A program made the position numbers and the translations under genes. A model generated the notes under the pieces. That model saw nothing but the letters and a program-made list of their open reading frames with translations. It did no database searches and was not told the DNA's origin. A DNA stretch of 64,000 nt. Source: Prinsepia uniflora. Lineage: Eukaryota; Streptophyta; Magnoliopsida; Rosales; Rosaceae. Where the stretch lies: the NCBI GenBank assembly GCA_032719365.1, contig CM064874.1, positions 32,598,716 to 32,662,715 of the forward strand. Direction: 5' to 3'. Below, one piece after another: positions 23,409-35,600 of this stretch (position 1 is the stretch's first letter; every line of letters begins with the position of its first letter).

Positions 23409-24737
23409 TGTAACGACCCGTCCCGAACATTGGGATTTAATAATATTTAATTGTGATTCACTAATCTGGGATTAGTTGGGCGGTTTCGGATGAATTGTGC
23501 AAAATGACCGTTTTGCCCCTAGGCGTGGGCAAAACGTTGACTTTTTATTCGGATGGTCAAATGGACTTTGACCGATGACCGTGATGTAGTTCGGGACGTC
23601 ACGAGTACATAGACAGGTGGCACGTTCGGTTCCGACGTTCGTGGTGAAAGTTATGATGTACGGAAGTCCAGGGGCATTTTCGTAATTTGGACGATATAAG
23701 GGTGAATGTTGACTTTTCGACCGGGAGGTCCGATGGCCGGGGGCCAAGGACCGTTACGTAGGTATCGTCGATACGAATTCAATGACAGGCGGCACGCATC
23801 AATCGGAGTCCGTATGACCGAGTTACGGGTCAAGATGCGTGGGGGGCATTTTGGTATTTTACTGTGCAGGGGCAGAATTGTAATTTCCACAAGGGTACTG
23901 TTTGATCGAAACAGCCGTGAAAATTGGTGGCTTTGTGCGATCGATCCCATGGGTTATTTATCAATTAATGGACTGTTATTGGGGCAGCTTTGGATTGTGG
24001 TTGCACATGGGAGGAGCTGGCAACTGATTGCACTCACATGGACACTGATTTTTAATGGTTTCGGGTCTGTGCAGGGAAGCTTTGCACAGTGGGCCTGCGT
24101 GGTCCTTTGAGGTACTTTTAACGACTCAATTGGATTAAAAACATTGTGAGTGAATTGTGAGGATCATTCTGAGCTTGTGTGGTTGTCGAATTGGAGAGAA
24201 AAACCGTGAGAAACCATTTCGGGTTCTTGGAGGGAAATTTCAGAATTTGATTTCTGAGCCTTGTTGGACCAAACCATGGACGGGTTTAGCTTTCTGGGAG
24301 TGTCTGGAGCTCAGCCGTATCAATTTCGAATGGAACCAGCCACGGCTAAGCTGGGACGGTGGTCACTGTTTTCAGAGGAAATACAGTGCTGTGGACGACG
24401 ACTTCCAGGTGAGCTCTTCTTCAATTGGTTGTGGTTTTGGGTTCGTATTAATCCTAGTATACTTCCTATGAAGTTAATTTGGGAATGGACTTGAGTTGGG
24501 TGTATTACTAAGGATGACCCGTTTTGCTGTACGGGCTTGGATTGGTTGATTTTATCCCTGTCGATGTTGATTATTGACACAGAACTGAAATTTATTGGAT
24601 ATTGATTGTTTTAGGATCAAGAACGGATGGAATCAAGGTTGAATTGTTGGTTATCTGGCCGGGTCAGATCGCGGGTAATCAGACCCGTTTACCAGTCATT
24701 CGGGTGAAGATGGTGACTGTAGCAGTCACTGTAGCAG

Positions 24738-24756
24738 GCGCGTGGCTTTCACGCGC
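24738..24756 (+). promoter_or_regulatory. GCGCGTG hairpin in the LTR (candidate regulatory element)
   Basis: A 7-bp perfect stem (GCGCGTG / CACGCGC) with a 5-nt loop, followed by two more GCGCGTG copies at 24770-24787. The same 7-plus-5 geometry recurs at 20060-20078 and 56283-56301 in other LTR families, with a one-mismatch form near 15859. The position is upstream of the conserved block where a promoter would be expected. Function is inference. Confidence 0.55.
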
Positions 24757-25731
24757 AGCCGCTTGCGGTGGCGCGTGGGGGCGCGTGAGTGCGAATCCCG
24801 AGGTATGATCAACATGACTTTTGTCCTATACAATGTAACGAACATTTTGGGATTGGTTTCGTGTCGATCGGACACCATCTCGATATTGTTCGGGATGTCC
24901 GAAGGTTTTAAATCCAGTTTAAAAATACTTAAAAATTCGGGAAAATTACGGGACTTGAATAGGATGTTAATGATGAGGTTAGTGATCCTCTAATTTGATT
25001 TGAACAGGATTGGGAGTCCCGGTGATAGTGGTGTGGCCCGGGAAGGCCTATGGCACGCGTATCGAGGCGCTCGGTTAAACGGTCTGTGAGTGGACGTTGG
25101 TTTCATACATTCGATGCATGCTTAACTGTTTTATGATTGTTATAATTATGATTAAATGATTTACTTTGGATATCGGTGAATTTAAAATGATTTCACGTAT
25201 TTCGAGGTGAATTACGTATTTGCACGTAAACCGAGATCTTCTGGATTTTCACCGATTTCCATAAATGTGGTTGAATATGATTTCATGAAACGGTTACGAA
25301 CTTGAATAATGTAAAATCGGGCCAGGGGCCCAGTTGAACTATGAAATCGGGTCAGGGGCCCAGTTAACATGTGGATCGGGCCAGGGGCCCAGTTAACTTG
25401 TGGAATCGGGCCAGGGGCCCAGTTGATTTCTACACGTGATTGCGGGTCGGGGACCCTAAAATGGAATTGAATAAATGTTTCCTGGTTTACATTTTATATA
25501 TGTTCACATGCTGGAATCTATAAATGGTTTTGATGATATTTCGGTTATGGCACGTTTCACGGTATTTGGGCATGAGACCCGTTTGATGAAACGTAACGAA
25601 TGGTTCGGATTTTATCTATGTATACCTATATGTTTTGCATGTGGATATCGATAAAATGTATTTAGTACTGCACTGTATAGATCCTTCCATATTATATTGT
25701 CTCCTCCGGCGAGGTACCCCGGAGAGGTCAC

Positions 25732-25890
25732 GGACGTCTAGTACGTCCAGCGTCTATGACGCTAAGCATCGGGGATGCTGTACCCGAACGGGGTTCGGGG
25801 AAAGAACTCGGAAATTGAGACCCGAGTGGCACGCGTAGCCTTGTGATTGTGACCTTATTGACGTCAGGGACGTCAGACATCAGGGATGTC
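25732..25890. repeat. Array of 15-17 nt perfect hairpins in the P0 LTR
   Basis: Six hairpins: GGACGT-CTAGT-ACGTCC (25732-25748), AGCGTC-TAT-GACGCT (25749-25763), AGCATC-GGG-GATGCT (25765-25779), CCCGAAC-GGG-GTTCGGG (25783-25799), GACGTC-AGG-GACGTC (25860-25874) and GACATC-AGG-GATGTC (25876-25890). Most have 6-bp stems and 3-nt loops, with compensated stem changes between units. Confidence 0.92.
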
Positions 25891-26358
25891 GGATTGGAGT
25901 GTATAGTGCAGTGGCTAAAATAATGGTTATGGTTTATATGCCTTATGGTTCATATTACTGGATTTATGAAATAACTCTTGGATTTACTTTTGGAAATTGA
26001 AACTATGCTTTGGTTTCCGGGCTAAGGCCCTAATGGTTATTTCTAAATAATTATGGAATTATTGGTTTTGGTGCATGCATATGATTTTACTGAGGGGCAT
26101 AAATGTCTTATAAATGTTTTAAACAGACTTGTTTATTTTCGTCCACTCACAGCTTTTGTTTTCAATGCCCTTCAGGTTGATTCCGGATACGACTGCAGCA
26201 GAGACTTGAGCATCGCACACCTCCTCCATCGATCCTTACGCACTCTGGAAGCCCGTTTGGGCAATGGCAATCGGTTATCCCTTGTCTGGCGCCTCTTGTC
26301 AGACGGGAGCACGTCACATTCCATGGTAATCCCGGGGGGATTGGGATGGGTCGTGTCA

Positions 26359-27386
26359 TTCATTGAGTGATTCCTAGGGAGGATTAGAGTCGAGGTAAAT
26401 TCTTTTTAGGGTGTTTAGATGATGTTGTTTTCTAGCTTGATCATTTGAGATGTTGGTATAAATACTTGACACATTGAGTTCACGGTTGGCATGTTCCTTG
26501 CTTTTTGTAAGTTTTTTTTTAGTTCTTGGTGCTTATTAACTTGTTGATGCATGATTTCTAGAATCATTTGTGTTAAGAAAAACGTTTGTGGGTATCGTGT
26601 TGCTATAACCCTCAGGAGACAAAACTCCTCCTACTAGGTGAACCTAGGTAATAATTTATGCATGTTTTATCCATGATTTAATACCCTTTTACTTATGTTT
26701 TCTTAATTTTTCATTATATGCAATTGGAGAAAATATTATATTTTGTGAGAAATGTGTAGATCAATTAGAGATTGAAATTACGAGAATTTGGGCAAACGAA
26801 TCACCTAAATCGGAGTTGAAACGAAGAAGTTATGAAGGAAAAAAGATTGCATAGGAATTCAGTGGGCATCCACCGAAATGGGCATCATAGGAGTCCCTTC
26901 ACTGTAGCACGGCCCTATTCGGTAGGAGCCGGCCAAACGTCCCTCTTCCGTCATAGCACGCGCGTCTTGAAGCTGGCGTTGCAGATTTGGTGCGCTGCCA
27001 CCGAAACCCCTGCACAGCAATCTGCCGCGCTGACCGAAGGTTGACCACGCCCTTTGACTGCCCAAATTCGGTAGTTGACCACCGAAAATACTCATGAAGC
27101 TTTAATTTCGAGTTTTGGGTTATTTTTAGGATAATTCCAACTTCCTTTCACACCTAATCTCCATATTGTATAAGGATTTTAGTCATATTTCCTTTTGTAT
27201 TCTTATTGTCAATTCCTTTACTTGTAGGAAAGATTTTTAATTAGATTTCTTAATTATTTAAGAAGCCTTGTACTTATAGAATTTAATTGTAAACTTCTAT
27301 TTGTAGTAGGATTAATTATTCTCTTATAAATAGAGGTATTAGGGTTTATGAAGGGGGCCGAAATTTACCTCTTGAAGGTCCTCGAA
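26359..27386 (+). mobile_element. T1 internal end and start of its 3' LTR
   Basis: AT-rich Tat/Athila-like sequence resuming after P0. Its second half is LTR-like: it matches the 14460 fragment at 27004-27116 and has a good TATA box, TATAAATA (27325-27332), followed by AGGGTTT. It is cut at 27386 by a minus-strand LTR. The remainder of this LTR is probably 49891-50901; that join is inferred from order and orientation. Confidence 0.6.
27325..27332 (+). promoter_or_regulatory. TATA box of the T1 3' LTR
   Basis: CTTATAAATAGAGG in an AT-rich U3-like context followed by TTAGGGTTTATG, the usual arrangement of a plant LTR core promoter. The LTR is interrupted 54 bp downstream. Confidence 0.55.
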
Positions 27387-29136
27387 TGACACGACCCATC
27401 CTAATCCCCCTGGGATTAATGAGGGATGTGACATGCTCTCGTCGAACCCACGTGTGACACGAAGGGCCAGACAAGGGATAACCCATACCTTAGCCCAATC
27501 GGGGCTTTCAGAGTACGCCAGGACTAGTGGAGGACTGTGATGTCTCGGTCTCTGCTACAACCCGCATTTGCGATCAACCTGAAGGGCATTAAAAACCATA
27601 AAAGCTGTGAGTGGACAAAAATAAATAATTTAATAAAACACATTTCAGAAAAGAAGACATTTATGCCCTTCATTAAAAACTATGCATGCATCAAAAACCC
27701 TTTAACTTAATCAAATCAAATATAATAAAATAGTTTCTAAACCAAAGCCATTTCCTTGCACAAATCATTAGGGCCTTAGTCCAAAACCATCATTGCAAAC
27801 TATGTGGGAACTCAGCCCAAAACCGTAAAATGAAACCATGTGGGTCCCTGCCCAAAACCATTAATCAACACAGAAATACAAATTCGTAAATCCAGTGAAA
27901 TATAGTTTATACCAATCCTTGGCATCCCAAACGCCTGATGTCCCAGATGTCATGTCACGGTCTAAGACTATGGGTGCCGCTTGGGGTCTCTCTGAGCCTA
28001 TCTATGACATCCCAGATGTCTGACGTCCCAGACGTCTAATAATAGGAATCTTGCTCCTGAGTCACTATACAGTCTAATCGCTCCGTACAATGACCCCTCG
28101 CAGGAAATGCACCGTGACTACCTCTGTGTCCTAAACAGCTGGAGAAGACCATCCATATATCCACATATAAGGATGGTATATGGAAAATATTATATAAATC
28201 CTTTCAAAAAATTTCAAAGGGGCCTATGCCTGGGATTTCCATAAAGCCATCTTAATTCCATTTCATAAACCATAACTGGGCCTCAAGCCCGATAGTTTAA
28301 ACTAAATGGGCCTTACCCCAATACCTCATTAAATCAAATGTACTTCAAGTTCGAGAGTTCATAAATCAAATGGGTCTCATGCCCGAATTCATCCGAAATC
28401 ATTCCTTCAAACCACAATTGAAATACCAGCACGTATAAACACAATATAAAACTATAAACCTCGAAATATGTACGAATACAGAAATCATAAACACCACAAT
28501 TATGGCATCACAAATCACATATATAAAACATATAAAACATTTATGTATACATCATATTTATAAAACAAATGTCCATTCATATACCGTCCTAGCTGCGTCT
28601 CGATACGTGTGTCATAAGCCTCCTCGAGGCTAATCCATCATCTTTGGAACTTCCAAACCTGTTGAAATCACACCAATGGTCACTAACAAACTCTATAAGG
28701 TCATAGCTAAAATCTATGAACAGTACCAGCCCTGGAAAGCATCCCTAATCGCTTCCCGAGGCTAAAAATCTTGATTTGACCAACGTAACGATCTCCGATC
28801 AACCCAAAACCACCACCATTGGATCCAGATCGTCGAAACCTTTAAAATAACACTGTACCTACCTTGAAATTCATGCCCACTCTCCCGCATGCACGTGGTT
28901 AACGCAAAATTCAATGCTGTCGTTAGCAAAAGTCAATGCTGACATCAGCAATCAACGCTGACGTCACGTCTGACAACTCTAACACCTATCAGATGTGACA
29001 GTGCCATGTGTCAGCCAGCCACTGGTCCACATCATTGACATGTCAGTGACATATGGAAGACCTTGATTGGGCCACGTCACTAACATGTCAATGCTGACTG
29101 TGCACTAACATGTGACACGTGTCACCTCACCATTGG
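27387..29136 (-). mobile_element. Truncated minus-strand LTR with ACGTG-rich segment
   Basis: Begins TGACACGACCCATCC at 27387 and contains hairpins GACATC-CCA-GATGTC and GACGTC-CCA-GACGTC (28005-28040), GGGCCTCAAGCCC-like units, and a 230-bp stretch rich in GACAY and ACGTG words (28900-29130) related to 53330-53717. It is cut at 29137 by another LTR. The flank at 27382-27386 is TCGAA; no matching duplication was found. Confidence 0.75.
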
Positions 29137-29836
29137 TGTCAGGGCCCGTCCCAAATCCCCCGGGATTAACGTGGGACACGCTTGATCCCGTTTGAGACGA
29201 AGTGTCAAACCAGAGAAAATTCCATCTCTAGCCCTCACTGGGGCTTCCAGAGTACGCCAAAATCGTAGGAGGAGGAGTGTGATGTCTCGATCTCTATTAC
29301 AGCCCGCATTCGGGAACAACCTGAAAGGTATTAAAACCATGAAAACTGTGAGTGGACAAAATAATATTTTAATAAAACATTTCACAAAAAGACCTTTATG
29401 ACCTTCACTAAAAGCATATGCAAGCATTCAAAAATCATTTACCGAAACGTTCATAAAACCATTTGAAAACATTCTCAAAACCTTTCAAGGGTTCATGTCG
29501 ATCCCCATAAACCGTCATGAACCGTAAAACCATTTATGGGTCCCCGACTCGAAATCGCAAAAACCCGTAAATCAATACATGTGGGAACTCAGCCCAAATC
29601 ACATCACATGGGTCTCAGCCCAAAACCATTCTCAGTGAAATACCAAAACATCAAATACGGGGTCTCCCCCCAAACCATTTCCAAAACATGAAACACGGGA
29701 TCTCCGCCCCCAAATCACTTTTCGTAAACCATATACGTACGCATACGTATAACCCATTCGTGGATTTTCCAAAAAGATGCCAACTCGGGGCACACAGCCC
29801 CTAGGGAACACATCCCCGATATATGTCATGATTGCA
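29137..29836 (-). mobile_element. Truncated minus-strand LTR (delta family), possible M3 3' LTR
   Basis: Starts TGTCAGGGCCCGTCCC and is very similar to the LTR at 44617-45535, so it may be the 3' LTR of M3. Its terminal hairpin shows a paired change (GTTTGA ... TCAAAC, 29190-29210, against GTCTGA ... TCAGAC elsewhere). It ends abruptly near 29836, where internal sequence of M2 begins. Confidence 0.7.
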
Positions 29837-30206
29837 TCCCCTAGGGAACTCAACCAAATCCGATCATCAGATGGTCACAACATCCAACCAGTCTTCGGAA
29901 CCGATCCTACGACATCGTGAAAGACGATCCCAACTAACCGTCTCACGATCAAAATCTAACGTACTGTTACGTCATCCCTTCCATAGGGTCCCACACTGTC
30001 ATCCACGACAGAATTATGGCAACCCCGGCATCCCATGCCAAGCCAAGACATTCCACGATACAGTCCTACTAACTATCGTATCGGCATCCTAACAATTAGG
30101 TTGACCACGAACTATAGCCTATTGAGATATCACATCCTCGACCTGCGTACTACTCCAAGGGCTCCGCGGTTGCTCGAATAGAGACAACCTCGCTCTGATA
30201 CCACAC
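29837..30206 (-). mobile_element. M2 internal region, 5' remnant with primer site
   Basis: Homologous to M1 6900-7212 (GACATCGTGAAAGAC and GTACTGTTACGT stretches). It ends with primer site GCTCTGATACCA on the plus strand (30192-30203) next to the LTR at 30207. The rest of the M2 internal region is missing. Confidence 0.8.
30192..30203 (-). other. M2 primer binding site (tRNA-iMet type)
   Basis: Minus strand reads TGGTATCAGAGC, three bases from the LTR end at 30207. Confidence 0.9.
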
Positions 30207-32692
30207 TGACAGGACCCATCCCAATCCCCCCGGGATTAACGCGGGATGACCCTGCTCCCGTCTGACACGACGTGTCAGACAAGGGATATTTCCGACCTTT
30301 GCCCTCTCGGGCTATCAGATTACGCCAGGATCCGGAGCAGGCATGTGATATCTCGATTTTTGCTACAGTCCACATCCGCTGTCAACCTGAAGGGTATTGA
30401 AAACAGAAAGACTGCGAGTGGACAAAAATAAAGAGTTTATAAAACATATTTCATAAAAGACCTTTATACCCTTCACTAAAAAGCATGCATGCATAGTTAA
30501 ACCATTTATCCAAACACATATGTTTAAACAATCATCATTAGGGTCTCAGCCCTAAATTCCGTAAATAAAAGTCATACGGGCTCCTGCCCAAAACCATTTA
30601 CAGAAAACCATAACATCATAAACATATGTGGGACCTCAGCCCAAATCCATTTATCATCATAAAACACAATTTCCCAATCCACTTGAAATCATGTTTATCC
30701 ATTATATTTCATATCCAAGAACCTGTCACGGTAAAATAAAGCTACGGGAGTGCTAACCGGGGTCTCAAACCCAAGTCTCTCCAAGGTCCACCCAGGTCAA
30801 TGTCTGTAGATCAATGACCCTCCCTGGAGGTAACGAACTATGCCCATCCTAAGAGTAAGGAACCCAATTGGGGGGCGACTCCACTCAGTTAATGCTCCGT
30901 GACTACTCCGGGGTCCACCCAGGCCAACGAACCTCCCTGGAGGAGACAATCATATATAAAGGATGGAATATGAAAAACCTTTGAAATCATTTTTGAAACC
31001 TTTCAAGGATTCATGGCCGGCCCCATAAGCCGTCATGAACCATAAAATCCTTTCCAAGGGTTCATGCCGGTTCCCATAAACCGTCATGACCCGTAAATCC
31101 ATTTCAAGGGTTCATGTCGGTTCCCATAAAATGTCATGACCCGTAAAAACCATTTCTAGGGTCCCTGACCCGAAATCACCATCATAACACATAACTAGGC
31201 CCTAGGACCGAATCCACATACAAACTAGACCTCAAGTCTGAGAGTTCATAAATCAAGTTTACCTTTTCAAATCCAAAATCATTTCATTAAACCATTTCCA
31301 AAACCATAAGAATGGAAAGTCAGAGTAAAACCAAAAAACCTCGATTTTCGTGCAAGCACGTAAATTGCCTCGAAATACGTGAAACCATATAATTTACAAA
31401 TATCCAAATCAACATCATCAAATCACATTCAGAATCCATATAAAACATTTATGCATGCATCACAGTTTAGAAATCAAGGTCCACTCACAAACCGTCCGAG
31501 TTGCCACCTCGATTTGCGTGCGGTAGGTTCTCCCGAGCCGATCACTATCACCGGGACTCCCGAACCTGTCCAAATCGTAATAGAAGGTTACTAACTACCT
31601 TATTAACCTCCTACCAAAGCCCCGTAATTTTCCCGAACTTTTAACTATTTTTAAGCCTACCCTAAACCTTCGGATGCCCCGTAACATATCGATACGTTGT
31701 CCGATTGACACGAAACTAGTCCCAAAATGTTTGTTACATCGAATAGAAGATTTCGTATGTTGAACACTTCCCCAAATTATGGCCCACACGCCCCTAGAAG
31801 GGACGGTGCACTGTTCAGCTTCTCTAGCAATCGAACTGACCGATTCACTGGTTGGCCGGTCCAGTTGGACCTGCGTGACCGGTTCACGGCTCCTCCCTTC
31901 TCATTTTGGTCTGATTCCCTTCCTAATCAATCCCTAAATTCCTATTTTGATCCTAGGAACTTGTTTGGATGATCAAAACAAGGAAAACGCAAAGAATTCG
32001 AGGTTTGATTCTTGAACCTCACGGCCCAAAATTTCAGAATTTTCCCGGCCGCCCTCACGGCTTCCTCCACCGTGAACCACCCTCCAAACCATCCTAAAAT
32101 CATCCTAGCAACTCCATAATCATCTCCCAATCACCCACAACTAACCATAATGTTCTATTAAAAAATAATGGAAAAATGAGCATTGGTCGGGTAATCGGGT
32201 TACTTGGGCGTTCACGGCCATGTGCAGCGGTCCAGACGCTCCCAGCCACCGTCCTTAGCTTCCTCAGCCTCTCTCTCACTCTTTCGTCTCACTCAAGATC
32301 ATATGGAAAAGGTTGGATGGGTTTGGGTTCAAACTGGGATCGGGTTGTTTGAAATGAAGAAAGAATGATCGATGCATGTATTAGTTTGGGTGGCCTGTGG
32401 ATGGGTGACAAGTGTCACTCATCCATTGGGCCTCCATAAAATATCTGGGGCCCATTAGAGTCTAAAAGTGAAGTTATCTCGTAATTCGCTGTCGAACGTC
32501 CGAATTCGGCGTGCCGCCTGCCTACGGATTCGTATCGTCCCGATCTACGTTATGGTCCTCGACCCTCGGCCATCGGACATCCCAGTCAAAAAATCAACAT
32601 TTGCCCCTTTTTAACCAAAATTACTAAAATACCCCTAAACTTTCGAACGTCATAACTTTCTCCTCGAACGTCGGAATTGAACGTGCCACCTA
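30207..32692 (-). mobile_element. M2 5' LTR, part 1 (host of P1)
   Basis: Minus-strand LTR beginning TGACAGGACCCATCCC, with terminal hairpin GTCTGACAC-GAC-GTGTCAGAC (30260-30280). It is interrupted at 32693 by P1 within the sequence GTGCCACCTGTCTATGAAC and resumes at 42014, so the LTR was intact when P1 arrived. A palindrome related to 751-772 lies at 32399-32424. Confidence 0.88.
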
Positions 32693-35600
32693 TGTAACGA
32701 CCCGTCCCAAATTCTAGGATTAGATTAGTAACTAATCACGATTAGTGAGGTGAATCCTTGATTAGTTAGGCAAAATCGGACGAACGATGCGAAATGACCG
32801 ATGACCGTGACGTAGTTCGTGATGTCACGAGTTCATAGACAGGTGGCACGTTCAATTCCGACGTCCGAGGAGGAAGTTATGACGTTCAGAAGTTTAGGGG
32901 CATTTTGGTAATTTTGGTTAAAGAGGGGTCAAATGTTGAATTTTTGACCGGGAGGTCCGATGGCCGAAGGCCGAAGACCGTTACGTAGATAAGGACGATA
33001 CGAATCCATAGACAGGCAGCATGTCAAATTCGAACGTTCGACGACGAAGTTACGGTTCACGGAAGTTCGAGTGCACTATTACACGAATTACGAGACGAGT
33101 TCACTTTTGGACTCTAGTGGGCCTTGTCCTGATGCCCAATGGATGAGTGACAAGTGTCACCCATCCAATGGACACCCAAATTGATTCATGCACCGTGCAA
33201 ACCATTCCATTTTCACTTCAAACCCAAACACCCACGCGATCTCACCATTTCTCTCATTCCCGTGCAACCCAAACCCATCCAAATTCCACCCAAGACCAGG
33301 ACAGAGGACCAGGAGGCTGAGGTAGTTGAGGTGGCCGGCTTGGATGGCCAGGGCCGCCGTGAACAGCGGCTGGAAGGGAGGAAACCCGTGCGGGTACCCG
33401 GTTAGTCCATTTTCGATCCAATTTCCATTTTTCTTGTTATGGTTCATTTTTAATGTTTTAATGAATCAAATAGGTTTCTAGGATAGTTTTAAGAAGGTTT
33501 CTATGGTGGTTGGACGGCTGTGAAGCCGTGGGTGAGTTTTGGGAATATTGAACCGTTTGGTTCATAATTAAACCATGAGTTTTAGGGTGTTTTACTTAGT
33601 TTTAAGGATTGAAATTGATAGGAAATGAGGGAATAGGAATTTAGGGATTAAAATGGGAGCAAACAGACCGAAAATGAAGGAGGAGGAGCACTGAACCGAT
33701 CACGCCGGTTCAGCATAGTAACCGGACCGGAAAACCAGAAAAAAACCGATTTTCCAAGGTTGATGGTGATAAATAGTGTTTTTGACCTTCTAGGAGCGCG
33801 TGAGGGCGCGTGGGCCATAATTTGGGAAAGAGTTCAACACGAGAAATCTTCTAGTTGATGTAACGAATATTTTGGGACTAGTTTCAAGTCGATCGGACAT
33901 CGTTTCGATAGTTTTCGGGGTGTCGAAAGGTTTAGGGTCGGTTTAAAAATAGTTAAATGTTCGGAAAAATTACGGGGCTTTGGTAGAAGGTTAATTAAGT
34001 AGTTATTAACCTTCTATTAAAATTTGGACAGGTTTGGGAGTCCCGGTGATGGGGATCGGCTCTGGGAGCCGTATGACACGCAAATCGAGGCGGCAGCTCG
34101 GACGGTCTGTGAGTGGACCTTGTTTTCTAAATTGGTGCATGCATAAATGTTTATTATATGTTTTAAATACTTTTTTGTGATGCCATGGGTGCATTTGTGT
34201 TTGGTTACGTATAGGCACGTATTTTGAGGTTTCGGCCCTATGCGGTGCCTATACGGGTCTGTATGTCTTTATTGGTCTAAATGAAAAGGTTTTGGATTTC
34301 AAAAGGATAAACTCGGGTATGAGACCCATTTGGGTTTGAGGGCAGTCCTGGATGGATGGTTGCACGCATCACTATGATCGGAGTCGTGACTGACCCTTAG
34401 ATATCGGGCATGGTGCCCAGTTGAGTCATATGTTCGGGAACGAGACCTAGTTGTTTTACACTGATGCTTTCATGTTAGGGACCGTAGATGGATTTCCAAG
34501 TTCATGACGGTTTATGGGAACCGGCATGAACCTTTTTCAGGTCATTCTAGATTGGGATGTGTACGGCGATCGACGATACGACTCTCGCCTCCGGATTGGG
34601 ATGTGTTCCTTCCGGAGAGGTCACGATGCACGATACGTGGTCGGGCAGCCTGTGGAGGCTCGACTTCGGAGTGCTGATGGTTCTGGATATCGATCGGTGA
34701 TGAGTACACCAGGATCTTGTGGTGGTCGCGTCGGTTGATACGTTCACGGCGACATACCAGGATTGAGGGTGGTCTTGGATGGATGGTTGCACGCATCACT
34801 ATGATCGGAGTCGTGACTGACCCTTAGATATCGGGCACGGTGCCCAGTTGAGTCATATGTTCGGGCACGAGACCTAGTTGTTTTACACTGATGCTTTCGG
34901 GTCAGGGACCCTAGATGGATTTCCAAGTTCATGACGGTTTATGGGAACCGGCATGAACCTTTTTCAGGTCATTCTGGTTCATGACGGTTTATGGGAACCA
35001 GCATGAACCCTGGTTAATAGATGTTGTGGATCATGTCGGTTCAGGGGAACCGAGTATGAGTGTTTATGTTATGTATATATATGTATTCATATACCTTCCT
35101 TTACATCTTTATCTCCTTCGGGGAGGGTCGTTGGCCTGGGTGGACCCCGGAGTAGTCACGGAGCACCGACTGAGTGGAGTCACCCCCCAGTTGGGTTCCT
35201 TACTCTCATGAAGGCTATGATTACTATTACCTCGGGTAGGGTCAGTGGTCTGCGGACATTGATCTTGACTTTGAGAAGACTCGGATTGAGACCTGGGTAG
35301 CACGCGCGTAGCTTTGGAAACCGTGACAGGATTGGTTGTGTGAATTGTATGTGTATGTGATATAAATATGTGATATGTGATGTGCACAGGTTTTGGGCAG
35401 TGGCCCATGTGTTTGGTATCTTCATGGATTTGGGCAGTGGACCGTGTATTTGGTTTCTTATGATTTTGGGCTAAGGCCCTAATGAACGGTTTGATAAATG
35501 GTTTTCGAATGCATGCATGCTTTTTAGTGAAGGGTACAAATGTCTTGTTATGATATGTTTTTATAAACACTTGTTTTGTCCACTCACAGCTTTTAATATT

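Larger units (their letters stand above)
23409..26358 (+). mobile_element. P0 3' LTR (alpha family, complete)
   Basis: A 2,950-bp LTR from TGTAACGACCCGTCCC to GGGTCGTGTCA. It shows the common layout in order: two GACAGG-type modules, GCGCGTG-gcttt-CACGCGC hairpin (24738-24756), conserved ATGTAACGAACATTTTGGG block, CTGTGAGTGGAC (25084-25095), hairpin arrays (25310-25440 and 25732-25890), GTCCACTCACAG (26141-26152), and CCCTTCAGGTTGA (26168-26180). Confidence 0.9.

Noticed and set aside
33154..33447. Overlapping frames on both strands in the P1 LTR, repeated at 39515-39808
   Set aside because: Duplicated because LTRs are duplicated. Both strands stay open by chance and no homologous frame is kept in the related LTR at 46057.
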